A stretch of 32,028 bases of DNA from a virus (IMGVR_UViG_3300001533_000754:1-32028), one strand, 5' to 3'; counted from the stretch's first letter, positions 5,653-12,869 are shown. A program made the numbers and translations. Notes: generated by a model not told the origin, from the sequence alone.

Positions 5653-5707
5653 TGGCAGTCGTTTCGGGTGATGTGGCGCCAGCAGGTTCGAGTCCTGCCG
5701 ACTGCCA
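5653..5707 (+). ncRNA. tRNA-like minihelix (acceptor plus T arm, no anticodon arm)
   Basis: GGCAGTCG (5654-5661) pairs with CGACTGCC (5699-5706), an 8-bp acceptor-like stem that T5653-A5707 can extend to 9. Directly stacked on it is a perfect T arm: GCAGG (5682-5686), the canonical seven-base T loop TTCGAGT (5687-5693) and CCTGC (5694-5698). The 20 nt between acceptor and T arm hold only a possible 4-bp hairpin (GGTG 5667-5670 with CGCC 5677-5680). There is no room for both D and anticodon arms, and the total is about 54 nt against about 75 for a tRNA. It lies exactly in the gap between two operon genes. It may be a processing signal for RNase P or RNase Z, a tRNA mimic, or a decayed tRNA or attachment site. 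Confidence 0.7.
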
Positions 5708-5729
5708 GTATTTATGAAAGGAAAACAAC

Positions 5730-6122
5730 ATGAGAGAGATTAAGTTTAGAGTTTGGGACTCACGTGACAACCAAATGGAACCTGTCTATGGTTTTGTCCA
5801 GTGCGACACACATGTCAAGATATTTATGAGCCAAGATGAAGAGGAATGGATAAGCGACTTAAAGGACAACCTTATTCTTATGCAAAGCACAGGTCTAAAA
5901 GACAGCAACAAGGTTGAGATATATGAGGGGGATATTGTCCGTGAAACACGCAGACCTCCAGCAAAAAATGAGCTATATACAGTAGAATATAGAGAGGAAG
6001 TTGGGGCATTCATGTTCAAAGATCAATATAATGACTATGATCCATATATCGACATGGGAGAGATAGAAAAGATTGGTAATATCTACGAGAACCCGGAACT
6101 AATCGAAAGGAAAGAGAAATGA
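5730..6122 (+). CDS. YopX-like phage protein
   Basis: 130 residues matching the YopX family: MREIKFRVWDSRDNQM at the start, LMQSTGLKDSNKVEIYEGDIV in the middle (the family's hallmark 'LMQyTGLkDknGkeIYEGDIv', residues about 51-71) and a C-terminal IGNIYENPELI. YopX proteins occur in phages and mobile elements of Firmicutes and Bacteroidetes; their function is unknown. A GAAAGGA site precedes the ATG. The last codons (IERKEK) carry the ribosome binding site of the next gene, and the junction is repeated 200 bp downstream. Confidence 0.9.
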   Translation: MREIKFRVWDSRDNQMEPVYGFVQCDTHVKIFMSQDEEEWISDLKDNLILMQSTGLKDSNKVEIYEGDIVRETRRPPAKNELYTVEYREEVGAFMFKDQYNDYDPYIDMGEIEKIGNIYENPELIERKEK

Positions 6123-6322
6123 AGATGAACAAATGTGCAGTTAGTTATTATTGCTATTGCGTTGAAGATGATACTCCAGAACAGGATTGTAGTTTTTATG
6201 AAAAAAGCGATTACAGTAATTCCTGTATGTTTAAAAGCACAGGAGAATGTTCCAATGTAGAAGCTAATGAACACGCACTTGAAATAGCTTATCAAGATAT
6301 GATTGAAAGGAAAGAGAAATGA
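6119..6322 (+). CDS. Small Cys-rich protein A, 67 aa
   Basis: A 67-residue protein with six cysteines (positions 6, 12, 14, 24, 36, 44). The spacing C14-x9-C24-x11-C36 and the word DCSFYE are shared with the next gene, so the two appear to be tandem paralogues. No signal peptide is evident, so intracellular metal or Fe-S binding is more likely than disulfides. The function is unknown. It overlaps YopX by ATGA and ends in IERKEK like YopX. Confidence 0.75.
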   Translation: MKMNKCAVSYYCYCVEDDTPEQDCSFYEKSDYSNSCMFKSTGECSNVEANEHALEIAYQDMIERKEK

Positions 6323-6534
6323 ACTACTGTGAAAAAGAATGGGGACGGTATAGATGCCATGCAACGGCTGCCAATAAGCAGGAATGCGAATATTACGTAC
6401 CAGACATGAACCCGGATCTATGTGGCTACGAAACAGTTTATCAGGGAGGGACAGATACGAGTTATATTCACATGTGCAATAATCCTGAAGCATGGCAACA
6501 TTGTAGAGTAAGATACGAGGAGGATAAAAAATGA
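6319..6534 (+). CDS. Small Cys-rich protein B, 71 aa
   Basis: A paralogue-like neighbour of the preceding gene, with cysteines at 4, 13, 23, 35, 53 and 62 and the same C-x9-C-x11-C core (ECEYYVPDMNPDLC). It is joined to its neighbours by ATGA overlaps on both sides. Its start lies within GAAAGGAAAGAGAAATGAA, a 19-nt word also present at the previous junction. The metal-binding idea is inferred from Cys content only. Confidence 0.75.
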   Translation: MNYCEKEWGRYRCHATAANKQECEYYVPDMNPDLCGYETVYQGGTDTSYIHMCNNPEAWQHCRVRYEEDKK

Positions 6535-6731
6535 AAACTAATCACTATGAGAAAGGAGTATTCTGGGACATGGATGACTACTGGTTACAGCACCAATGCC
6601 AATACCCTAAGTGCGACAAAAAAGCCGTGGGCAGAGTTAATTCAGGGGCGACAAAAAAATATGATGTTATGGGCTACATGCTCGTATGTAAAGATCACTT
6701 AAATGAATTTAGAAACAAATACGGAGTATAA
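6531..6731 (+). CDS. Small zinc-finger-like protein, 66 aa
   Basis: Contains HQCQYPKC (C-x4-C) and, about 25 residues later, CKDH (C-x2-H), an arrangement like a small treble-clef or zinc-ribbon finger. The aromatic N-terminus (FWDMDDYWLQ) is unusual. The target is unknown. It is coupled to the upstream gene by ATGA, with a GAGGAGG site 7 nt before the ATG. Confidence 0.7.
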   Translation: MKTNHYEKGVFWDMDDYWLQHQCQYPKCDKKAVGRVNSGATKKYDVMGYMLVCKDHLNEFRNKYGV

Positions 6732-6732
6732 C

Positions 6733-6921
6733 ATGAGATTAATTAAATTAACACAGATAAACGATAAGGCAGTGTACGTAAATAAGTATTGCGTAAATAT
6801 CGTGTACCAACAGAACGAAGAAACAGTTGTTCGTGTCGGTGAAACTACGTTCCTGGTCAAAGAGACGGTTTCTGAGGTGGTAGGTGCTATAAACAAAGAA
6901 GAGCAAGACTACTATGACTGA
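6733..6921 (+). CDS. Small beta-rich protein, FlbD-like pattern, 62 aa
   Basis: The order LIKLTQIND, VYVNKYCVNIVYQ, VVRVGETTFLVKETVSEVV resembles the short FlbD family (IKLTRLNGKEFVLN ... YVVKESVEEVI). FlbD is a flagellar-operon protein, but similar small proteins occur in phages without a flagellar link, so I assign no function. I place the start at 6733, after a CGGAG site and 1 nt after the previous stop; the longer in-frame ATG at 6703 lies inside the previous gene. Confidence 0.65.
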   Translation: MRLIKLTQINDKAVYVNKYCVNIVYQQNEETVVRVGETTFLVKETVSEVVGAINKEEQDYYD

Positions 6922-7273
6922 AAGAGAAATACGAATAGACGCAGTGCATGATTTTGTGGGATATATCAAGAGCCGATATCTATCGCTGATAACAGATTAT
7001 CACACAATGATCAGACAACCAGTTGGGAATATATTAGAGGACTATATGAAAGATAGAGGATTTTATAAATCAGCAGCGGAGGTAAAGGTGCTATGTAAAA
7101 ATCCCTATGGGGAAAAAGACTGCAAACACTACGAAGGCGGTTATGTCAAAGATAAGGCGAAGGTGGTGTTTGAATGCAAGACATACCAATACAGATCAGG
7201 AGAATGCCTCCATGACGAAGCCCGACAAGAAGCCATAGATAAATTCATAAAGAAACAGGAGGAAGATAAGTAA
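6914..7273 (+). CDS. Hypothetical Cys-containing protein, 119 aa
   Basis: Unrecognised. The helical N-terminal half is followed by LCKNPYGEKDCKHYEGGYV and later FECKTY and ECLHD, giving four cysteines. The words DCKHYE here, DCSFYE (gene at 6119) and ECEYYV (gene at 6319) are alike, so this may be a longer relative of the same Cys-rich group. It overlaps the previous gene by 8 nt and the next by 1 nt (TAATG), with AGGAGGAAG before the next start. Confidence 0.75.
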   Translation: MTEREIRIDAVHDFVGYIKSRYLSLITDYHTMIRQPVGNILEDYMKDRGFYKSAAEVKVLCKNPYGEKDCKHYEGGYVKDKAKVVFECKTYQYRSGECLHDEARQEAIDKFIKKQEEDK

Positions 7274-8037
7274 TGGCACTAAAAGAGCTCATACAGCTTA
7301 ACGCCAATATAAACAGAAGCATTACTATGTTACAGATAATGGAACCAGCCAAGGGTTATTATGTCGCCTTTTCTGGAGGCAAAGATAGTATTGTCCTACT
7401 ATCTATGGTGAAACAAGCAGAAGTTAAATACGATGCGCATTACAGTATAACAGGGATAGACCCAAAAGAGATCATACCGTTTATCAAGAAAAACTACCCC
7501 GAGGTATCGTTAGATAAACCCGCCGAGTCTATGTACGACCTTGTAGTAAAGCATGGTCTGCTCCCGACAAGACAGAAAAGATTTTGTTGTGGTCCTCTTA
7601 AAGAGAAACATGGCGAGGGCAGGGTTGTCGCTACGGGTATCCGATGGGAAGAAAGCATAAGACGGCGAGAAGAGTGGGATTACGTACAATTCAACAATGA
7701 TTACAATAAGATAATTATAAACCCTATATTGTCATGGACGAACAATAATGTGTGGACATACATAAAAGATAACGGACTGGCTTACCCAAAGTTGTACGAC
7801 GAAGGACACCAAAGAATTGGTTGTGTTGCCTGCCCGATGGCTAATGCTGAACAACAAAGAGAAGACTTACGCAAATACCCAAATATAAAAAAAATGTATA
7901 TGCGGGCTATAAAAAAACATGCCCAAATAAACCCTGACAGCTTCTTTGCGTCAATGCCTCCAGAAGAGATAATCAGCTGGTGGGTATCCGGGATGACCGT
8001 AGATAATTACAAAAAATATAGAAAGAAACCACAATGA
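7273..8037 (+). CDS. PAPS-reductase-family ATP pyrophosphatase (PP-loop)
   Basis: 254 residues with the PP-loop SGGKDS at positions 34-39 (FSGGKDSIVLLSM), which binds the pyrophosphate of ATP. Further family features are RFCCGPLK (about 109-116), VVATGIRWEES, the CGPLK-type loop and, near the C-terminus, RIGCVACPMA, a Cys pair often seen in phage and DndC-like members. The family adenylates a substrate or handles activated sulfate (PAPS reductase, DNA phosphorothioation, tRNA thiolation). Which reaction occurs here is unknown. It sits two genes upstream of a radical SAM protein, a pairing I recall from other phages, and in the same operon as a sulfotransferase-like gene. It overlaps its neighbours by 1 and 4 nt. 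Confidence 0.88.
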   Translation: MALKELIQLNANINRSITMLQIMEPAKGYYVAFSGGKDSIVLLSMVKQAEVKYDAHYSITGIDPKEIIPFIKKNYPEVSLDKPAESMYDLVVKHGLLPTRQKRFCCGPLKEKHGEGRVVATGIRWEESIRRREEWDYVQFNNDYNKIIINPILSWTNNNVWTYIKDNGLAYPKLYDEGHQRIGCVACPMANAEQQREDLRKYPNIKKMYMRAIKKHAQINPDSFFASMPPEEIISWWVSGMTVDNYKKYRKKPQ

Positions 8038-8081
8038 CACAGATAATAAACTTCGGAAACTTTATAAAGGAGATTAAATGA
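8034..8081 (+). CDS. 15-aa mini-ORF, truncated copy of the 8550 gene start
   Basis: ATG (8034, ATGA overlap with the previous stop) to TGA (8079-8081, ATGA overlap with the next start) encodes MTQIINFGNFIKEIK. The gene at 8550 begins MTQIMNLGNFIKEL, so the first ~45 nt are a diverged duplicate of that start. The mini-ORF contains AAAGGAG, the ribosome binding site of the 8078 gene, and bridges two coding regions without a gap. It may be a leftover of gene insertion or duplication, or a translation-coupling leader. Confidence 0.5.
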   Translation: MTQIINFGNFIKEIK

Positions 8082-8539
8082 AAGAAATAACAGTAAAAAA
8101 GGAAGACTTAATCGAAGCGATTGAGAGCAACATGCAGAAATACAAGGAATTGTATGCAGCGATGAAAACTAAGTATTTTGAAAACAGTAGGGAATTGCTG
8201 TACGATGCCATATCTAAAATAGAAGCTGGGTCTGAAAAACGGGTAATTATAGATTTGCATTTACCCACGAATCAGGAGGATGGCTATAAAAATGTCATTT
8301 CGATGCTCAAGATGGATGTGAGCGACACCGTTACTTTAGATCAGAATGAGTATGCTAAATATGTGTTAAATGAATGGAACTGGAAAAAGGAATTTGTAGC
8401 ATCAGCAGCAGCCCTACTGATAACCACTAACAATAGATATTATGGGTATTCAGGATATAGCGGCTCTGCTGGCAAGCAAGGAAACCACGAAGAAAGCGAA
8501 GAATACATCTTGTTAAAAGAAAAATTAAAAGGATTTTAA
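8078..8539 (+). CDS. Hypothetical phage protein with GYS repeat, 153 aa
   Basis: The N-terminus (EITVKKEDLIEAIESN, helical to about residue 50) resembles small phage proteins of unknown function that begin with a 'KV.VKKeeLlekl..N' pattern. A middle region with VTLDQNEYAKYVLNEWNWKKEF may wrap into a short beta-helix unit. Residues 121-129 are YYGYSGYSG, the same Gly-Tyr-Ser triplet that dominates the tail protein at 30982. An acidic end follows. Start: AAAGGAG 7 nt upstream, inside the mini-ORF at 8034. Confidence 0.75.
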   Translation: MKEITVKKEDLIEAIESNMQKYKELYAAMKTKYFENSRELLYDAISKIEAGSEKRVIIDLHLPTNQEDGYKNVISMLKMDVSDTVTLDQNEYAKYVLNEWNWKKEFVASAAALLITTNNRYYGYSGYSGSAGKQGNHEESEEYILLKEKLKGF

Positions 8540-8549
8540 AGGAAATTAA

Positions 8550-8837
8550 ATGACACAGATAATGAACCTCGGAAACTTCATAAAGGAACTTAATTCACAG
8601 CCGACACCGGAATACATCCCTAAGGGGAGAATAAACAACGAGATAGTAACTATTACCGATTGGGGCACGTGGCTTCAAAGACACGATCCAAAACTCCTGA
8701 GATCAATGTATCGTGAATATCTTATGGATTGGAAATGTGTAGCTAAACACAACGTTTACAAGGGAAGAGTTAATACACTATTGCACGAACTTGATACTGG
8801 TTTCCCATGTGGCAGGAGAGGAAAGAAACAACAATGA
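8550..8837 (+). CDS. Hypothetical protein, 95 aa
   Basis: Unrecognised. It has an aromatic, basic middle (DWGTWLQRHDPKLL, YREYLMDWKCVAKH) and a very basic end (GRRGKKQQ), consistent with nucleic-acid binding though not proven. Its first 14 residues are duplicated in the mini-ORF at 8034. AAAGGA lies before the ATG. It overlaps the radical SAM gene by ATGA. Confidence 0.7.
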   Translation: MTQIMNLGNFIKELNSQPTPEYIPKGRINNEIVTITDWGTWLQRHDPKLLRSMYREYLMDWKCVAKHNVYKGRVNTLLHELDTGFPCGRRGKKQQ

Positions 8838-9715
8838 AAGTAGGTATTCATGCCGTGGACTCTGTCTATGCAAATTTCGCATTACTAAAAGTAGCAGGGT
8901 ATTACAAAGATTGCGTGGAATGGCACAACCCTATGGAAATATACGATGAGGTATATATATCCAAGATATTTGTTAAAAGTATGGACTATCCCTATGCGCC
9001 AGACCACGCATTCAAAGGAGGACCGGGATACCAGAAGCCGTCCTTTCTGCCAGAGCACATAGAGAATAGCCAGCCAAACTACGCTATATACCCAACTATA
9101 GATTATTCTATTCAGCGATATAGCTCTGGCTGTGTCCGTAAATGCTCTTGGTGCATTGTGCCTAAGTATGAAGGTAAACTGAAAGTCCACAGCCCTGTTA
9201 ATCTTAACCCTAAAGGCAAATGGATATTTGTTATAGATAATAACTTTTTTGCTTCTAAAGCATGGCGAGAGTCTATCCACCATTTGCAAAGCTGTAACCA
9301 GCCAGTTCATTTCGATGGTATAGACGTAAGGTTATTAAATGAAGAAAAATGCTACGAACTAAATAAGCTAAAGCTACATAAGCAGTTGCACATAGCATGG
9401 GATGATCCTCGTGATACGAAGACATTAAAGAAAATAGAACAGGTAATCCAATGGCTACCGCCAAGAAAGCTGATGTGCTATATATTAATAGGGCATAGCT
9501 CGACAGAAGAAGAGGATGTGTACAGAGCAACCAAGTTGAAAGAAATGGGGATAGACCCTTATGCTATGCCCTTCGACAGAAAGCAGTTGTATCAACAAAA
9601 GTTTTGCGGCTGGGTTAATCACAAACCGACATTTAAGAAAGTAGAGTGGAAAGACTACGTACATAGAATGAAAAAAAATACACCAGACATATACACAGAA
9701 AGACTATTTACATGA
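8834..9715 (+). CDS. Radical SAM protein
   Basis: 293 residues. The N-terminal MKVGIHAVDSVYANFALLK and IYDEVYISKIF fit a phage radical SAM family with a short Rossmann-like front domain. SSGCVRKCSWCIVP carries the CxxxCxxC cluster that binds the [4Fe-4S] used to cleave S-adenosylmethionine. Later segments (VIDNNFFA, HFDGIDVRLLNEEKC, KLMCYILIGHSSTEEED) follow the usual TIM-barrel order. The substrate is unknown. I start at ATG 8834, inside the ATGA overlap and after AGGAGAGGAAAG, rather than the in-frame TGG-region start at 8807. Being near the PP-loop enzyme suggests a joint modification pathway. Confidence 0.88.
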   Translation: MKVGIHAVDSVYANFALLKVAGYYKDCVEWHNPMEIYDEVYISKIFVKSMDYPYAPDHAFKGGPGYQKPSFLPEHIENSQPNYAIYPTIDYSIQRYSSGCVRKCSWCIVPKYEGKLKVHSPVNLNPKGKWIFVIDNNFFASKAWRESIHHLQSCNQPVHFDGIDVRLLNEEKCYELNKLKLHKQLHIAWDDPRDTKTLKKIEQVIQWLPPRKLMCYILIGHSSTEEEDVYRATKLKEMGIDPYAMPFDRKQLYQQKFCGWVNHKPTFKKVEWKDYVHRMKKNTPDIYTERLFT

Positions 9716-9966
9716 AAGAAAGCGAAATAACAGCACACGCCATTTCTCTTGCAGAACTATTAGCGGCACTTGTGCCTGCACGGATGAATGGCGAACCACC
9801 AAACAAAAAACAACTCAAAGCAATAAATAAGCTAATGGAATTAATTGTGAAAAATTCTAAAAAAGATTTAGGAATATTGCTTGATTTTTTGTTAATTTAC
9901 GGAATAGAATTTAACAACATTATTGAAGTTCGGAATACCACCGAAATCGAATTATATAACAATTAG
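9712..9966 (+). CDS. Hypothetical protein, 84 aa
   Basis: A small helical, Leu-rich protein (SLAELLAALVPAR, then LGILLDFLLIYGIEF). The last stretch is hydrophobic but short and probably buried rather than transmembrane. No family is recognised. It is joined upstream by ATGA and followed 8 nt later by the replication initiator, whose AGGAGG site overlaps the end of this gene. It is somewhat AT-richer than its neighbours. Confidence 0.65.
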   Translation: MKESEITAHAISLAELLAALVPARMNGEPPNKKQLKAINKLMELIVKNSKKDLGILLDFLLIYGIEFNNIIEVRNTTEIELYNN

Positions 9967-9974
9967 GAGGATTT

Positions 9975-10499
9975 ATGAACCACTCATTCGACACAGATGT
10001 AGCGTATTCGATAGGGATAAACGCCGCTATCTTGCTGAGTCTGCTTGAGCAAAAAATCGCAGAAAACGCAATGATGGAAACGGATGTTTATGATGGGATA
10101 CCATACGTAAAGATGTCTCATCGAGTTGCAGAAAACATGATCTACTACTTATCCAAAAAGACAATACGGATAGCATTCGACAAGCTCATCAGCAATGGCT
10201 ACATAACAAAAAAGCACGGGCTAAACGGCGATGGTTTTGACAGAACAAGTTATTACACTACGCAGGACTTCATAAGAGGCAAAAGAGCTAAGTACCTTAA
10301 AAAGCGCCCATTTGCCCCGGAGGACAAATGCATATGCCCCACAGGGCAAATGGCAACACTTTCTACCGACGACGAGCTAACTGGTAGTGATGACAAGAGT
10401 ATAGCACCTGCCCCCACAGAACAAGTATTGGAAGATGAAAAGAAATGTGGGATTGAAGTACCCCTAAATAAGGATATATATATATACTGGTGCTATTAA
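9975..10499 (+). CDS. Winged-helix replication initiator, N-terminal part (frame broken)
   Basis: 174 residues. Residues about 5-95 form a winged-helix domain as in phage replisome organisers: YSIGINAAILLSLLEQKI, MSHRVAENMIYYLSKKTIRIAFDKL (recognition helix SKKTIRIAFDKL) and NGYITKKHG. A low-complexity linker follows. The frame then runs through an alternating AT run (10474-10486) and ends abruptly in IYWCY-stop. The +1 frame continues without a stop into a basic linker and a second conserved domain (10468-10917), so the natural protein is probably one ~310-residue chain. It would bind the origin and load the helicase encoded next. The start is fixed by TTAGGAGG. See the companion feature for the break. 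Confidence 0.8.
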   Translation: MNHSFDTDVAYSIGINAAILLSLLEQKIAENAMMETDVYDGIPYVKMSHRVAENMIYYLSKKTIRIAFDKLISNGYITKKHGLNGDGFDRTSYYTTQDFIRGKRAKYLKKRPFAPEDKCICPTGQMATLSTDDELTGSDDKSIAPAPTEQVLEDEKKCGIEVPLNKDIYIYWCY

Positions 10500-10917
10500 T
10501 TCTTCTATTAAGCATAAAGAAAGAAAAATAAAACAAAAAGAAAGAAAAAACAATAGCACCTTGCCACATTCGCAATTTGAAAAGCAACCACCGAAACCCA
10601 AAACTGCGAAAAAGAATTTGTATGCTTTTGGCGCAGGCGGAGAATTACCTGACGAACCACATGTGCCGGAACCCTTGCTCATGGACGAAAAGTTCGAGGT
10701 GAAGTGGCGGGAGTTCGTAGAGCATCGCAATGACATACGCAAGCCAATGACCAAGCGAGCAGCTTCAAACATGCTGTCAAAACTAACACGACTGGGGTTT
10801 CAGGGATATGCACCACGCCTGCTATTGGAGCGTGCTATAACGAATATGTGGCAGGACGTGTACCCCGATAAGTCGTGTATTGACAGAGAGATGTCATCAA
10901 TGATTATGCCATTATAG
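10468..10917 (+). pseudogene. C-terminal part of the replication initiator, no own start
   Basis: An open frame from 10468 (just after a TAA at 10465) to TAG at 10917. It begins with IYIYTGAINSS and a Lys/Gln linker and leads to EVKWREFVEHRNDIRKPMT and SNMLSKLTRLG, a C-terminal pattern seen in phage replication proteins. The first possible start is TTG 10561, with no ribosome binding site before it. The frame lies +1 relative to the winged-helix ORF, and both share the (AT)n run at 10474-10486: loss or gain of one AT unit would join them. It may be one gene with a natural or sequencing-derived dinucleotide indel, or a recoding site. Confidence 0.6.
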
Positions 10918-10925
10918 GGGGTGCT

Positions 10926-12614
10926 ATGATTGAATTATCAATGAACGAGAACATAATAAACAAAAATTCACCGTGGAAATCAGGGTGGCGAAATAAGCTC
11001 GTTTCCGAAGCCGAGATTATGCGAAACGTGAAAAAAGGTATTGCGATATGCCCCGGGGTGTTAAAACCCAACCACGGGCTTGAAAATGCGAAAAAAGGGG
11101 ATATTATAGCTGCTGAGTCATTGCTTTTAGACTTTGACAAAAATCATGGGTTGAATTTCGAGGAGTTACGAGAGCATGAATTTATTGCAAATAATGCTTT
11201 GTTTGCCTACACTACGTGCTCTCACACCGAAGAGCAGCATCGCTTTCGTGTGTTCTTTAAGCTGGACAGACGAATAGACGTTGAGGATTACGACAAATTG
11301 ATACGATCTCTGATAGACGAGTTTAAGGCAGACAAGAATTGCAAAGATGTTTCGAGGATATTCTATGGCAATACGAATGCAAAAGTAATGTGGTTTGGAA
11401 AAGAATTTAAAATTGCGGGATACAAAGTGAAAGAAAACCAAGCGTGTAAAATAGACCGTTCATGTTGCGACCCATCGAAAACGGATGCTAAATGGTCAGT
11501 AGATGATGTTAAGAGCATGTTGGCGGTAATACCTAAACAGCAGGAGTATCAGGACTGGTTGCTTGTTGTGTCGGGGATTGCTAATGAGTTCGATCATATA
11601 ACGGCGACGGAACTGATTGAGGAGTGGTCGCCTGACAAAGATAAGGGGACGGCTATAAAGGTGGCTCACGCTATCCCTACGATCAACATGGGTGCTGTGG
11701 TAAACATGGCAAAGAAATTTGGCTGGGAGCCAAAATGCCAACCAACAAAGGAAGATAAAACCAGGATGGAAAGATTAACGGCAGACAATTATTACGACGA
11801 GTTTATGCGAATATACCAGTATGGCTTTGAAAACGGAGATCATGCAGGAGTACCTAAGCTCGATAACTTGTTCAAGTTCTACCGAAAGATGCTGACGATA
11901 GTAAGTGGTATTCCAAGTCATGGCAAGACTGCATTTTTGAAATACCTCATGGTGCAATTAGCAAAGAATGCAGATTGGCGATTTGCCGTGTTTAGCCCGG
12001 AGGACTCATCGGCAGCGATGTATATGTCGTGTCTGGCAGAGATATATATAGGCAAGCCATTCGAGAAGGGCAAGTCAAATCAGATGACGCAAAGCGACGT
12101 AAGACAAGCATACGACTTTATCAGAGAACATTTTTACTTTATTTTCCCCCCGAATTACGATCACAAGTTTAGCGTTATCATAGATTCTGTCAACGAGATA
12201 GCATCCAGGAAAAAGATAGACGGGCTTATAATAGACCCATGGAACCAGATAAATCATTCATACGGAGAGGTTACAGAGCACGAATATATAGGCAAGAAAC
12301 TAAACTTGCTCAAGTACTTCTCAAGGGAAAGGGACATACATACGATCGTCGTTGCTCATCCCCGTAAACCGATGATGGACTACAGCGACAACCGGAAATC
12401 TTACAAAGTACCAAGCCCTTATGACGTGTCTGGTTCGGCTAATTGGTACAACGTGGCAGATAATTTTATAATGGTTTACCGACCAGCAGACGAACAAACC
12501 GGGACTCTGTGCAACCGGTCAACTATATTTGTATCCAAAGTAAAGCACAGGTACGTAGGTAGGACAGGTGCTTTTACTATGGCTTTTGATACTAATACAC
12601 AAAGATATATGTAG
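10926..12614 (+). CDS. Primase-helicase (primase-like N-terminus plus DnaB-type ATPase)
   Basis: 562 residues. N-terminal part: LLLDFD (residues 66-71) gives a D-x-D like archaeo-eukaryotic/PrimPol-type primases, followed by TTCSH and HRFRVFFKLD. A PriCT-like helical domain spans about 188-265 (WSVDDVKSMLAVIP, DWLLVVSGIANEF). C-terminal part: a RecA-like DnaB helicase with Walker A GIPSHGKT (328-335), SPEDSSAAMY and Walker B LIIDPWN (434-440), then HTIVVAHPRKP. It should prime and unwind at the phage fork. The primase catalytic set is only partly recognisable, so that half is less certain. GGGGGTGCT before ATG 10926 supports the start; ATG 10944 is an alternative. It directly follows the initiator gene. 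Confidence 0.88.
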   Translation: MIELSMNENIINKNSPWKSGWRNKLVSEAEIMRNVKKGIAICPGVLKPNHGLENAKKGDIIAAESLLLDFDKNHGLNFEELREHEFIANNALFAYTTCSHTEEQHRFRVFFKLDRRIDVEDYDKLIRSLIDEFKADKNCKDVSRIFYGNTNAKVMWFGKEFKIAGYKVKENQACKIDRSCCDPSKTDAKWSVDDVKSMLAVIPKQQEYQDWLLVVSGIANEFDHITATELIEEWSPDKDKGTAIKVAHAIPTINMGAVVNMAKKFGWEPKCQPTKEDKTRMERLTADNYYDEFMRIYQYGFENGDHAGVPKLDNLFKFYRKMLTIVSGIPSHGKTAFLKYLMVQLAKNADWRFAVFSPEDSSAAMYMSCLAEIYIGKPFEKGKSNQMTQSDVRQAYDFIREHFYFIFPPNYDHKFSVIIDSVNEIASRKKIDGLIIDPWNQINHSYGEVTEHEYIGKKLNLLKYFSRERDIHTIVVAHPRKPMMDYSDNRKSYKVPSPYDVSGSANWYNVADNFIMVYRPADEQTGTLCNRSTIFVSKVKHRYVGRTGAFTMAFDTNTQRYM

Positions 12615-12623
12615 GAGTGAGAC

Positions 12624-12869
12624 ATGGAAACAGTAGTAGGTGTTATAGCTGTTACAGTAGCGGTAGCAGCGTTGGTGTCTGCCATAGTGCTAATGGTGGC
12701 AGGCATAGATAACAGACGAGAGGGTATTGTCTATCGGCAGAGACACGTGGAGGGATTCGAGCCGAAGAATCACTGGCCGACCACATGGTGCTATACATTA
12801 AACGAAACAGATATTAAGCGACACAGACAAAAAGGCGACAGTACTGCCCGACCCGGAAGCGGAATATAA
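12624..12869 (+). CDS. Small protein with N-terminal membrane segment
   Basis: 81 residues. Residues about 4-26 (VVGVIAVTVAVAALVSAIV and following) form a clear transmembrane helix, followed by a basic, soluble tail with GFEPKNHWPTTWCYTL. GGAGTGAG lies 6-9 nt before the ATG. No family is recognised. The last ~20 residues overlap, in another frame, the upstream end of the endonuclease-domain ORF. A one-base change in the AAAAA run near 12830 would fuse the two frames, so the true C-terminus is uncertain. Confidence 0.6.
   Translation: METVVGVIAVTVAVAALVSAIVLMVAGIDNRREGIVYRQRHVEGFEPKNHWPTTWCYTLNETDIKRHRQKGDSTARPGSGI

Noticed and set aside
5653-5707. Functional complete tRNA gene
   Set aside because: Only 20 nt lie between acceptor and T arm, so D and anticodon arms cannot both form and no anticodon can be assigned.
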